Assembly: GCA_033782935.1 (NCBI GenBank)
Contig: JAWQEG010002439.1
Location: 1 to 64,000 of the forward strand
From: Petrolisthes cinctipes
Lineage: Eukaryota > Arthropoda > Malacostraca > Decapoda > Porcellanidae
Reading direction: 5' to 3'
Length of the DNA stretch: 64,000 nucleotides
The notes under the pieces were generated by a model. It was given only the letters and a program-made list of their open reading frames with translations, searched no databases and was not told the origin of the DNA. The position numbers and the translations under genes are program-made. Below, piece after piece: positions 35,063 to 47,231 of this stretch. Positions within the stretch are counted from its first letter, which is position 1, and every line of letters begins with the position of its first letter.

Positions 35063-38000
35063 CTAGGAGGTGGGTCCATTGGTTTGGAGGTGTGGGGAGG
35101 TACTGTGGGTCAGCTGCTGCAGTTGGCTGGTGTGCACATCAAAAACTTCCTGAATACCATTACGGAAGCACAGGAAGTTGTAGTCTATCAGGCCTGTGAA
35201 ATAGAAAATTAAGTAACGGTCACAATCAGTGATGCAGGAAACCTACATTACACACAAACTAACTTATGGCATATACAGTACTTTGAATATCCAGACACAC
35301 CTATCTCAGTACTCAAGATATGCTCAAGAACTCCTCATACATGATACATTATCTATTTTACACCCAAAATATCAGTGTATATTGAAGGTTTACTGTAATT
35401 AAGGGGTTCACCCGTTGTCGACAAAATGAAGGGCTACTGATTACTGTATTACTAATTAGATTCCCTACTGGTATACCGAGGTACAAGTCTGTTTCTGTTA
35501 TAGTTTGGAAGAATCAGTAGTCCTTCAATTTACTAATAATGATGACCAAACAGACAACAAATATAAAAGAAAACCCAATAAGGAGTGTAAAGGCATGAAT
35601 ATCATGCAATAACTTAATCAGTGGGGAAAAATCAAACATGGGGGACTCAGGAAACAGCTGTGATGCTTGGAGAACAAATGAAGAGGCAAGCACACACATT
35701 ACCACCACACTCTAGGGAATTCAAAGTATTTGCACACTCCTCTCCACAAAGTAAACCTGTAATATAAATAAAATAGATGCAATGGTACCCACCTTGTCTA
35801 TCAAAATTATCTTCCCTCAATATACAGACGAGGGCGAGGTAGCGACTAACTTCTCTTAGATATAATACAGTTGCATTGTTTAACTTGATGATGCTGGAGC
35901 TGTCCTTGTCAAATGGTACCTGCATCCCATCAGCCTTCCTGTCACAAATACACACAAATCAGTCATACAAATTATGACTCACAATAGCAGCAATAGTAAA
36001 AGAAAGAAAGAACAAACTGCCTACAGCTTACTGGGCCAAAGCAATCAATATGCTGGAAACACAGAAGACGAGGCAATAAAATAAGAAACATGTATGTACA
36101 CTTGGCCACAGGAATTCTTACACAGGCTATATGGAAAGAGAGGTCATCATTATTCTGGAAGTACTACAATGAATGGTCTACCAAATGACTCGGTTATTAC
36201 AAAACAACAAATCTAATAATAATTTTGTATTACAGTTACGTAGTTTTACATTATCTATATGTTGTACACCCTTGAAAATGACAGCTTGTGCAAGAATTTT
36301 TGTGGCCAACCGTACATAATGGAGAACATACTGTAAGTAGGCTGGAGGAATCACTCTGGCGTGATTGTCTGCCAGTGTGGATTTTCGTCTTGTCATACTG
36401 TAAGTAGAAGCCTGTACAAGGCTTTTGTCTGAACACTGCAAAATCTCACTACAGTAAACCCTCGCTAAGTCTGATACATATAAGTAGGATATCGGATAAC
36501 TCGGACGCTGTCAGTGTCTCGGACACTTATAAATAACTCAGAAGTATATCCGGCATATGCGGATAATTTCCTGGTGCATCATCACAAAGGCCTATAGCCT
36601 GAGAAGTGACACATGTTGATTTTATACAAAACTCAAATTACCATCTCTATGCCATACATTTATACCCTATGTCAATTGACCATATAATAATATATACCGG
36701 TAGTTATGCTTTTATCACAACAGGTATTTATAAGAAACTCAATGTTTTGAATTAATTAACTTTATTACCTGAAAATGGTGATGTACTGATATATAATTGG
36801 CCGCATCACTGTTAAGCGAGCCACAGAGCCACATATGCATCGGTCATGACGGTATCACCAGTGACTCCACGTAGTGTTCCATTATTCATTAACAAACTTG
36901 ATCTTAGCTCTGCTGTTATTATAGTTGACTGCATAGGAGATGCAACTTTAACGTGAGATACGATGCAAAATGCGTTCTTTGTCTATAACTATGATGGCTA
37001 TAGTTATTTGTATCAACCCTAAAGCATGGCCAATTGTCGCCACCTTTTCTCCTTTCTCTTAAAAATATTGACTTTTTCATGTAATGTGATGATCTGTCTT
37101 TTCTTTGCATCACTACTAATATCACTTGAAAGCTTTCTCTTCAGCGCCATTGAAAGAAGATTACTGTACGAGAAGTAAGCAAAAAAATATCACAAAAATT
37201 GAAGAAATAATGTGTCTGTGTGGCAACAAGTACACCATGACTGATAAACTGACCGATACCAACTCTGTGATTCCCACACTACCACCACACCACAATACCT
37301 TATTTCATGTTAATATACATTATTAGATATATTTCTCCAGTATTATATCCTATTTTTGTGAAAGTGTCATGTTTTTGTGTGTGCACGGCTGTGTAAGGGA
37401 ACCAGAGATAAGAGTGAATGCACATATAGTTTTGAGGGCAGGTGTGCATGAGGCCAGTAGTAGTACGCCTCAATATTAAGCCCTTGCATATCGCGGATCT
37501 TCAGATAACTCGACATGGGTCTTCCCCCAATTGATCCAAAATAGCGAGGGTTTACTGTACTGTATAAAAACATATACTGTAAACAACTTACCCATATATG
37601 TCTGAGATATCAATAACAACATCAATCATCTCACAGCACAGCTCATAACTTTGCATATCTACTGGCGAGGAGTCCGTGGCAATGTAGATCTTGGATAAAA
37701 CATCAAACAGGAAGGCCTTTTCAATGCCTGAGTTCTGAAAACAATAAAAACACTTCAATTGCAACATCTTTTATTCTTTAAAGTAAATTTAAGATTAGAA
37801 TGAACTGTGTTGCTATCTTTTACTTTCACTTCAAACTCCAAAACTTAAAAAAAAAAAAAAAAAAAAAGTTCCCGACATAATGAGGCAAAACACAGTAGGG
37901 AAAATATTGAGAAAAACAAGTATGGAAACGAGATAATTAGTACTTTCTAATTTAAAAAAGTATCATTGTTAAACAGATTCTTGCAGAAATCAGGTATAAA

Positions 38001-41000
38001 AACTTCAACAACATCATAGAAGAAAGTGTAAAATATATAGCATTCCATGTGATGGCTGCAATAATATTTACCGTATAATGTATTGTGTAGGTACTGTTTT
38101 CAAAAAGAGTGTTTGAACACAGTGCCCATGTAAGCAAGAATAACTCTTCCAGCATACTGTATAGATCAACACCAGCGTTTCCCCAGAAGTGGCGCACATC
38201 AGGTATACAGAGGTGATAAATCACATAGAAGTGTTCATGTATTGGTCTAAGGCAGTTATTTTTTTTATATGAACCCCAACCTCAGGATTATAGGCCATCA
38301 GTAGCCTGTTATTCTTGCAAGGCCCCAAGGTTATTGAGTGAAGCTACAAAGTGTTGGGTGTTTCACATGTGTCACACTAGATGGAGACAGTGGAGCACCA
38401 CAAGATGATGACACCTAATAAAAATTCAATGAGTTTTGGTGATAACTGAACTAACCATCCCACTATCACCCTCACACTTGCTTGTTACAATCGTGATAAG
38501 CCTAACCCCTTTATAGTGAACAACTTTTCACCCTCCCGCTCCCTTGTTACACTAGCGATAAGCCAACCCCTTTATAGTGAACAACTTCTCAAAACATGCA
38601 TTTTTCATACTTTTAGCACATATCCTGGTAAAGACATTTGATATGGTGAAAAGTGCAAATGATTGTAAGAGAAAGTAACAAAGAATACTGAACATAAACT
38701 AAGGAAATGTATTTGTACGAGTAGAAACTCATGGATTATTGGCGATAACTGAATTTGTCAACCATCACCCTCACTCTTCACTCACTACACTCAGCACCTA
38801 CCCTTTTAGAATGAACAACCTTACAAATCATACATTTTCCATACTTTTGGCTCAAGTTTAGAACTAATTCACTAGAGAGAGAATCTGGGGTTGAGTGTAC
38901 ATATTATAATGGTCAAGAATGGTTAGTTTTTGGAATCACCAGTACCGAACCTATTTTTCCCCCTTTATTTATCAATTCCAAGTAGACGATTTCAAAGTAT
39001 ACAGCTCCTATTTGGTACATAACCCCTGTCTACTTGGGGGGAGTACTGTAGTTACAAAAATTCACATGCTAGACAATTATCCAATTATTCGACAAATTCA
39101 ATGTTTCGGCACCTACTTGGTCCCGAAGGTGCCGAAAGACAGGACTTGTACTGTACTGTACTGTACAGGTACTACAACACAAGAACATCAGACAAAAACA
39201 AACTGGCTATAAACATACGCAACAAAAGATAAACTCACAGATATGAAGATGTTTAATAGGTTCTCGAGTGTAGGCAGCTGGGGTATCAATTTCTGGACAA
39301 CTTTACTAAACGCCTCAAATATACTGTGGTCGTAGATGGATGTCAAGTAGAAGCTGAGGTGGATCTGCTCCATCCCTGAAATGCAAGCAGATTATTGAGT
39401 AAATGAATGAATGAATGAATGACAACAATCTGGCTATAGCCTACCGAGTCCAAACCTCATAAGGCTACAGGTAACATAATGCAATAAATAGGAAGAGAGA
39501 AGAAAACCGAAAGGAGGGACAGCAAGCACAAAGGAAAAAAGAAGGGAAAGGATAGACAGTTAAACTGTACAATGGAACTGCTTTGGGACTAAAGAGGCAT
39601 TAAAACCTTTTCAGCATAGCCCACATCTCTGCAGACCATACCTCACAATGGGAGTGTGGGACAGAATGAAGAACATGGGATTAAAAGGGTAAAAGAAAGT
39701 TGAATAAAAAAGTAGACAATAGTACTGGTGGTAGAAAGTGTGTGGGACAGAAGGAGGAGGAGGAGGGGAGGCAGAGATTATAAACAATGGACAATAAAAT
39801 AGATTTTAGAGTTATCTCACTATGCAGAGATGTGGTATGGTGACGTGTCCTTCCGTACCTGCATCACTAAGCTCATCATTGACACGTTGGTGAATGTCTC
39901 GCTGTGTCTCAATCTTGGTGTCGTCGGACAGACCGTCCACTTTGTGTATAAATACTTCAAACCTTAAATGTGGGTTGACCTTGTGGGCTCGTAAGACTGT
40001 CTGGTGTAACCGGGTGAGGGCCTCCATGTAGTCATCCTGCCAAGTAATATACACTATTAGAAGAGAATATCCATCCTATTTGTTTTGCAAGCAGTCAAGC
40101 CCCATTCAGCTGAGAGTATCACCACCACATCCAGTGTCAAAGATTTTGCATTGTGAGGGTTCACCATACACACAGTACATTTTCTGTAATCAAAATAACA
40201 ATAGTGTATACATAACAAATCAACTCTAATGCTTTAATAAATACTACAGTAAAAACTAATTATCAATTCAGAAATTGACAAAGCCAATACATTGACAATT
40301 GTAAATACAACCCACCTGTGCATCAATGACAAACACCAGCGTTCCATGTCCACCAAAAATCTTCTCCGAGTCAAATGATGGTTCAAAGAAGTCAATCTGA
40401 CCCGGGAAGTCGAGGATCTTGAACTGTACAAAGGAGGAGTTGGAGATGTTCTCAGATTCTATCTTGTTTGTTGACTCCAAGAAGAGGGTCTCATTTGGTG
40501 TCATTTTGTGGAAAACAACTTTCTGTATTGAAGACTTACCACTCCTGTCATAAAGAAAGAAATTTCTTAATGATATACTGTACCATGAAATAGTTTCACT
40601 TACATGTCCAGATCAACATTAAGAGTCAATGCCATTTCATTCTTTATCTTCTTGTAGCAATTACCTGAAATGTACAAAGTATAATCTTGTGTAATTTGTT
40701 TCATTCCCTGGATAATGGTAGAGTTATGCTCTCTACCTATTCCTCACCGTCATTACAGGTTATGAAGCAAATATAAGCTTCGTCCATGTCTGAGTATGCT
40801 TTCCTTCCAATTAGAGTATGCTGTATGTTACTGATAGAAATTAACAAAGTATACATATTTTCCTAAAATACAGCAACAGTAAAAATTGGAATTATTTCAC
40901 TAGAAATAATATAAATTAACCCTCAAGTCACTGAAAACATGATAATGACCTACATATATGAATAAATTATAAATGTTCTCTCACTTGGATAGATTATGAA

Positions 41001-44000
41001 GCGACCGAAAAAAGCTTAGGTACCGTATATGGCTGGATTAAGTGGGAGCTTAGGATGTCAAGTGAAGACGTGGCAATGAGGTGTGGGGTGGTAAAGCTCG
41101 GAGAGAAGGTGAGGGAGAGGAAATTCAGATGGTTATGTCATGTGAAGAGGAGAGAAGACAAATCTTGTGAGAATGGTGGTGGAAATGGAGATGGAAGGAT
41201 GTTGGCCCCTGGGAAGACCTAAGAAAACTTGGAGGAATTGTGTCAGGTAAGACATAGAATAGTTGGGTATACAACAAGGTTGGGCAACCTTTTGATGCCT
41301 CGGGCCACAGGTCAAGTGAAATGCCCAATATGCAATATATATATTTTTATTTCCTGTCCAAAAATAAACTACTGTATAAAAAATAAGGAATGTAGTTATT
41401 TCCTTACATAACAAAAAATAAATTAATACAAATTTACAAACTAAGCAGTAAAAAGCTTGAAATCGCCAGTCAGCACCTTGACTCCTATGAAACGCACGAA
41501 TTTCTTGCGCAGAGAGGCAACAACACTAAACACAAGTTACCCATGTTGAAAAAAACAAAACAAAAACATGTAACTTAAATACAGTTAACGAGACATGTAC
41601 CGTTTCATATCCTTTTAAGGTAACCTTAATAACAAATTCACTCTCTTCACACACACAGAGCCACTCTGACATAGTACAGAAATCCCTTTCCAATGTATCT
41701 CCACTGACTCCACACTCATCATAACCCTGCAACTATCCTTAAACTTTCCAACCCCCTACCAAATGATTGGAGGGAGGTCTGCAGAATTAACAAGCTCTTA
41801 CCACTCCAGAAAATTAACCAACATTGATAAAGCAAACAGAGTTACAACTAATGTTGTATATGTACACTCGATCAAAAAAGTATCGCGCATTTCCCTCGTG
41901 AAACATTCTGACACCTAAGACGATGTCTACTGAAAACGAGCTTGTTTATCATGAGCTGTAGCGATTATTTACAGAACCATCGGACCCCACCTGCGCGATA
42001 CTTTTTTGAGCCAGTGTACACATAGGCAATTAAATTTTTATTTCTATATTGTGAATGATGAAGACAAAATGCTGAGAGCCCGCTTATTGTGAAATAAAAC
42101 GAGAGATGTCTAGAAACATTGCATTTGAAAGAGCATAAGTCACAGTAAGGGGAAAAGATGGATGGAGGTAGTGTTCCTGAGCTGATGGTCAACTCTTGCA
42201 TTAGGGAACTGGACAAAAACGAGGTGAGAGCAACTAGTTTGGAAGGTGTTGCATGCTCTCCAGAGGATAGGAAGCATCCAATGAGAGAATTCAGAAGAGC
42301 AATGTCCAGTTTAATTGCAACAGAGGAGTGAGTAAGAGGGACACAGTTGATGAGACGAAAGGTCTTTGATCCAACCCTAATCCACATTATATATGGTACT
42401 TGTAATTATACATAAACATAACCTTCAGGACCTGTAGATTATGACAGAGTAAAGAAGTACATATAAAAAGTTATACAGTATTACTATACCTGCGGAGTCC
42501 CATGAGGAGAATTTTAGGCTTCTGGTCGGGCGCAAATATTTGTGTCAGGTCCTGGTCTGGGTCGTCTGGACCATATACAAAGTCTTTGGGGAAGGAGCCA
42601 ACTTCATACCCAGCACCAAATTCCCCTCGGTAATGTTCGTCATCCTCTTGAGTGTAGGATGTCTGTAAGGTGGCAAGTTAAAAGGATTTTCATACAAAGG
42701 CTAAATGAAATAAGGAATAAAGTTTAAGAAAGCAGCAAAGAAACATACCATGTCATGGATAAATACTGAATATGAGCAAGTACAATATAGTAATGCAAAA
42801 ACCAGTACCTTTACTTGGGGAAAAAGGACATAACATACTAAGACATGATAAGAGAATGGACAAATAAAAGGAAATAACTAAGACTATAATAATAAAAAAC
42901 TACACATACCGGTACACACAAGAAACACAGTTATCAAGAACAATAAGGATTAAGTTGTCACAACTGGAACAAACACAATACATAGATACACATAGGCCTA
43001 AATGGGATACACCTTGGAATCAAATAGTGGCACTATCTCTCTCTCTATTGTACTGCCAACACCCTATAGGAATTCCTACCATGGGGTGGCCATAACAGAA
43101 GATTCTTTAATTTTTCTTTTTTTAATGTTCCTTCCTTCCAACTCATGTTCCTCCCCTTCATGTAGGCTACTCTTGCACTCTGTTCACTCACCTGACTTCT
43201 TAATCCAAGCTTTTGTACATTCTCATTCCTAACTCCCCATATAGCAAGTTGTCTATGTGCACAACCCATCTCAAGTGTACTACATTTAGTAGTCAAGTAA
43301 CATTCATCACAATAGCCTTCATATCATGGCATACCACACCTCTCATGTAGGTTACCCATCTATTGATATACCCATGCCACCTCATGAAGCCACATGCTCC
43401 TCTCAAGAAACTCATTTAGGCCTACATTACATCTATTCTTGATTGTTATGCCCAGTTTCATGTCCATGTTTTAAATCCATAATTTGCCTAGGTCAGAATG
43501 ATAATACTTAATCCCCATATATGGGGATAGGGTAAATATTGAAAGAATTACCGTTATTGCGTACGATTTTTCTACCTTCATTACCTACTTATTTAGGCCA
43601 TTCTAAGACTATTTCTTCTATGGCATTTCCTCCGCAAATGCCCCATTTCCAAGATAGGGCATATTCAAATGGGGCATTTTGAAATTAGCCTAGCCTTACC
43701 TAACCTAACCTGGGCAAACTACCGGGACCTAACCTGGGTAAACTACCGGGATAACCGTGGTAAAGTACAGGAAATGACCAGGGCAATATACTGGGACCTA
43801 GCCGGATCTGGCAACACTGCTAAAAAACGGTAATTCTTTCAATAAGTACCGGGGTTAGTATATATCTTTGATACATTAGAGAACTTTGATTCCTCCGAAG
43901 TATGATAGGAAAAGGGACCAAAATAACAAAAATAATGGGTGGTGTGTTGTTTGAAATAGTTTGGTGGAATCTTCAGATTTTCTTCAAATTTACCAACACT

Positions 44001-45005
44001 GTACCACCTCCTTGACTTTGAATTTGGTGGACAAACTTGCTTGCTTAAATGAAACCCAACCCATTATGGTAAAAATGTAATTTGATGTATGGACGAGTCC
44101 AGCTTTTGGGGTTAGACACAATTTCTTTCAATACCCCCAGCCATTGGGACATTAATAATCCTGCAATATAGGCTATAGGGTAAATGTTATTTTTTCACAA
44201 TATTATGGTAAAACATGAATACAGTAGCCAACAATATGTATAAGAAAGTACAGCATGCTGCAGAAAAAGATAAGAAAATCCTGTTTTTCTGAATTACTTA
44301 CAATTTTACTAAGCTTGTCAAAATAAGCTAAAATAAATGGTATTTATTGAAAGAATTACCATTTTGTAGCAGTGTTGCCAGATCCGGCTGGGTCCCAGTA
44401 TTTTACCCCTGTCATTTATTGTACTTTACCACGATTATTTCCCGGTAGTTTGCCCAGGTTAGGTCCCGGTAGTCTGATGCGGTCTAGGTTAGGTTAGGTC
44501 AGGTCAGGTCAGGCTAATTTCAAAATGCCCCATTTGAATATGCCCTATCTTGGAAATGGGGCATTTGCGGAGGAAATGCCATAGAAGAAAATAGTCTTAG
44601 AATCGTCTAAATAAGTGGGTAATGAAGGTAGAAAAAACGTACGCAATAACGGTAATTCATTCAATATTTACCAAATAAATCAGCTTCGTCAATTCGTGGG
44701 TGTCCTAGCCATTTTCTGAACAACTGTATCATTTGTAACAGTAGCAAGTTTCTAGAGCAACCATTATACTATACATGATTATAAATTTCCAACATGAATA
44801 GTATTAACATAAGAAAAGTGTTAGGGATAAGTCTAAATCAGAGGTGCTGATAACATGGATAAACAGTCGCACACAATATATATAATAGTTATATTATACC
44901 ATTATGCCCTGGATGATGTTACTCTTATTCTGTACATATTTCTAAGGCACTAATTAACTTCCACACTCGTGTATATAAAGTATGAAATAATAATAATCTT
45001 ACCAT
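35063..45005 (-). CDS. RagC-D: Ras-related GTP-binding protein C/D (Rag GTPase), complete
   Basis: Small GTPase that pairs with RagA/B on the lysosome surface and recruits mTORC1 when amino acids are plentiful. Eight coding exons on the minus strand: 45005-45003, 42662-42490, 40544-40316, 40036-39859, 39375-39239, 37734-37592, 35938-35793 and 35193-35063. All borders are GT/AG and all phases agree, giving 1,140 bases or 379 residues plus stop, close to the usual family length. Exon 1 supplies only the ATG ('CTATG/GTAAGATT'). The P-loop is GLRRSGKS (56-63), the G3 motif DFPGQ (104-108) with Leu before it where vertebrate RagC has Trp, and the G4 variant HKVD (166-169). The C-terminal roadblock-like half reads '[19 protein letters not shown]' and ends '[19 protein letters not shown]'. 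Introns carry many transposons. The exon 1 assignment is the least certain part; the rest is firm. Confidence 0.95.
35399..35545. mobile_element. TTAA-type MITE, one clear end, in RagC/D intron 7
   Basis: Starts TTAAGGGG and carries 'TAGTTTGGAAGAATCAGTAG'. The right end is worn. Confidence 0.55.
36099..36312. mobile_element. TA-flanked MITE in RagC/D intron 6
   Basis: Ends 'CACTTGGCCACAGGAATTCT' and 'GAATTTTTGTGGCCAACCG' with TA on both sides. Diverged member of the 11868-12076 family. A SINE-like fragment lies just before it (35995-36085). Confidence 0.75.
36452..37557 (-). mobile_element. Decayed Tigger/pogo-like DNA transposon in RagC/D intron 6
   Basis: 1,106 bp with ends 'CAGTAAACCCTCGCTAAG' and 'ATAGCGAGGGTTTACTG', flanked by TA. 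On the minus strand at about 37150-37020 a broken frame reads '[18 protein letters not shown]' then '[10 protein letters not shown]', which resembles the start of the CENP-B/jerky-type helix-turn-helix of Tigger transposases. Stops follow soon after. The element ends 35 bp from RagC/D exon 6 on its donor side. Confidence 0.8.
39410..39700 (+). repeat. SINE-like repeat copy in RagC/D intron 4/5 region
   Basis: Opens 'TCTGGCTATAGCCTACCGAG' and carries 'GGAGGGACAGCAAGCACAAA' and a tail matching 21735-21800 ('CATTAAAACCTTTTCAGCAT'). It lies between RagC/D exons 5 and 4. Confidence 0.55.
41030..41255 (+). pseudogene. LINE C-terminal fragment in RagC/D intron 2
   Basis: Reads in pieces as '[19 protein letters not shown]', 'HVKRRED' and, after a frame change, '[18 protein letters not shown]'. 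This is the C-terminal tail common in invertebrate LINE reverse transcriptases. Short, frameshifted and without an RT domain. Confidence 0.65.
41276..41420. mobile_element. Possible hAT-like element end
   Basis: 'CAAGGTTGGGCAACCTTTTG' followed by 'CTCGGGCCACAGG' resembles hAT termini. The opposite end was not found. Confidence 0.4.
41865..42016. mobile_element. TA-flanked MITE in RagC/D intron 2
   Basis: Ends 'CACTCGATCAAAAAAGTATC' and 'GATACTTTTTTGAGCCAGTG', with TA on both sides. Confidence 0.85.
43531..43850 (-). mobile_element. 8-bp-TSD MITE family, copy 2, in RagC/D intron 1
   Basis: Reverse orientation: starts 'GGTAAATATTGAAAGAATTA' and ends 'GGTAATTCTTTCAATAAGTACC' region. Flanking octamers GGGGATAG and GGGGTTAG match at 7 of 8 positions. 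Confidence 0.88.
43855..44010. mobile_element. TTAA-type hairpin MITE, worn, in RagC/D intron 1
   Basis: Contains 'TTTGATTCCTCCGAAGTATG' and 'GAAATAGTTTGGTGGAATCT'. Terminal bases are degraded. Confidence 0.6.
44339..44672 (+). mobile_element. 8-bp-TSD MITE family, copy 3, in RagC/D intron 1
   Basis: Flanked by a perfect 8-bp duplication AAATAAAT on both sides, which fixes the ends of the family. Inverted to copy 2, so the two together could pair in the intron. Confidence 0.92.
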
Positions 45006-45231
45006 AGCTAAGAAGGACGTACCCTGCTGTGTCCCAAGTCATATGACTATGATGGCACCAAAAAAGTAAACAATAACAATCAAATGAGAGACTATTTTTT
45101 TTCTTTTATAGAAGGTTGTATTATTATTATATTATTATTATTATCATTATATCTTTCTGTCTACAATAATGTGGTTTCTTACAAGTGTTCATTCCCTCAC
45201 AATGCATTAAATACAAACAAGGATTTTATTA

Positions 45232-45440
45232 GTGTGATAACTGATAAGGATAGGCCACTCCATATTATTTTGGTGTGGTAGTGGTTGTGATGGTGGCGCC
45301 TCTATAGGGGCTATGGAGCATCAACATTCCAGCAGCTCTCGCCTGCTTTCCATTATCCTGTGATTATTTTTTAAGTCTGATTTTCTTTACTAGTAACACA
45401 CAGGACGTTTGATACTAATTATGGTTATAGAATAAATATC
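45232..45440. repeat. Segment shared with 17548-17830, upstream of RagC/D exon 1
   Basis: Shares 'GGTGGCGCCTCTA', 'CCAGCAGCTCTCGCCTG' and 'ACTAGTAACACACA' in the same order. It lies about 170-380 bp upstream of the likely RagC/D transcription start. Confidence 0.6.
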
Positions 45441-45861
45441 TATATTAATACATACTACTGTAATAATGAAAATACAGAAAGTTACCAATCTGCTGGGCCA
45501 GATACTCAAAACAACTTAGGACATCATCTTATCTCTTGTTACTTGTTACTTGTTGTTGGATATTCTATGCCCCGCTCCACCAGCAGATGGTGCTCCGCAG
45601 GGCCTCTCTCAATATTACTAAACACTATAATCACTTGTAATACTCTTATCATCCGTGTCGTAAGACTCAGCGAACATATGTGTTTTCAGTCTTTTCTTAA
45701 AAATCGTGCAATTTTCACTACTCCGGACATGTAATGGCAATCCATTAAAGAGCCTTGGTGCACACCTTTCAAACGCTCTGAAACCCATTGTCAGAATACT
45801 CCTTGGCTCATTTTAACCTGTATTGTTCGTCACTATGCCTGAGTTCCATAGAGGTCTTTAT

Positions 45862-46280
45862 GGTATTTATTGAAAGAATTACCGTTTTGTAGCAGTTTTG
45901 CCAGATCCGGGGACGGTTAGGTCCCGGTAGTCTGATGCGGTCTAGGTAAGGTCAGGCTAATTTCAAAATGTCCCATTTGAATTGGAAATGGGGCATTTGC
46001 GGAGGAAATGCTATAGAAGAAAATAGTCTTAGAATGGTCTAAATATGTGGGTAATGAAGTTAGAAAATAGTCTTAGAATGGTCTAAATAAGTGGGTAATG
46101 AAGGTAGAAAATAGTCTTGGAATGGTCTAAATAAGTGGGTAATGAAGGTAGAAAATAGTCTTAGAATGGTCTAAATAAGTGGGTAATGAAGGTAGAAAAT
46201 AGTCTTAGAATGGTCTAAATAAGTGGGTAATGAAGGTATAAAAACCGTACACAATAACAGTAATTCTTTCAATATTTACC
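45862..46280 (+). mobile_element. 8-bp-TSD MITE family, copy 4, internally expanded
   Basis: Flanks GTCTTTAT and GTATTTAT match at 7 of 8. It has lost part of the left interior and instead carries about five tandem copies of a 44-bp block built on 'TCTTAGAATGGTCTAAATAA' (46022-46245). Confidence 0.88.
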
Positions 46281-46368
46281 GTATTTATCATTTGGAGTAT
46301 ATTGGTCTTGATTGCTCGTATCGACTTACTTTTGTTCCCTTTCCAATTGGGCACACGTACACACAGTA

Positions 46369-46559
46369 TCCTTCCCAACCAACCACACTTGTCTTTTGGT
46401 TCGTTATGATCCTTCCCAACCAACCACACTTGTCTTTTCGTTCGTTATGATCCTTCCCAACCAACCACACTTGTCTTTTCGTTCGTTATGATCCTCCCCA
46501 ACCAACCACACTTGTCTTTTGGTTCGTTATGATCCTTCCCAACCAACCACATTTGTCAG
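46369..46559. repeat. 41-bp minisatellite
   Basis: About 4.5 units of 'CCTTCCCAACCAACCACACT' plus 'TGTCTTTTGGTTCGTTATGAT', with G/C variation in the TTTTGG position. Confidence 0.93.
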
Positions 46560-46599
46560 TCGTAATTATATCCAACAACAAACTCAGTCTCCATATCCA

Positions 46600-47230
46600 C
46601 GTACTAAATCTGTCAGGTAGTTCCATTATTACCATAGTTTGTTTGGATGCTCCCCAACCACACTGTCATAGTTTCATAGTAGAGTCATCCAATCCATAGA
46701 AACACGTGTCGTTTTAGTCCTCACCACCAAACAATGACATTCACCCTTCACTGAAAAGTGGCCACACATAATTTGTCAGTATATTATTCATCATATTATC
46801 AATGTTTTAGTGCAGCCAAAGACTAAAATAATTAATGACATCGAGTGTGATCATGACTAATAGTTCAATTCATGTTAATGAAAATAAATTAAACTACAAA
46901 TGAAACCGATATAAAAATTACATACATATAAGCAACCTTTAATGGTATGTGCGTAGGTTACACACTCAGTGTACAGACACACATACGGCTAAAAATAAAT
47001 AAATTACACACACACACACACACACACAGACACACACACACAATCTATACATTCTCATACACACAGGTACAAATCTGGGGAAAGTGTTAAGCATTCCAAT
47101 TATTTACTTAATATTTTTTCACTGAAAGAGACAATAGGGAGTTTTCATGTGACGTCACGGTGTGCTCGGCAGCCATTTAGTTAAATTTGGTAGTACAGTA
47201 TACCTCTATGTATACAAGCAGAGGATAGTG
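46600..47230. other. No gene seen
   Basis: A/T-rich DNA with a short (CA)n at about 47008-47042. A CRE-like 'TGACGTCA' is at 47151-47158. Confidence 0.4.
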
Positions 47231-47231
47231 G

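Noticed and set aside
34997..35212. 71-codon plus-strand ORF
   Set aside because: It is the antisense shadow of RagC/D exon 8.
41965..42387. 140-codon minus-strand ORF in RagC/D intron 2
   Set aside because: It overlaps the MITE at 41865-42016, has no recognised motif and lies inside the intron of a same-strand gene.
43045..43296. 83-codon minus-strand ORF in RagC/D intron 1
   Set aside because: Looks somewhat protein-like but has no recognised family and no supporting splice sites; perhaps a mobile-element relic.
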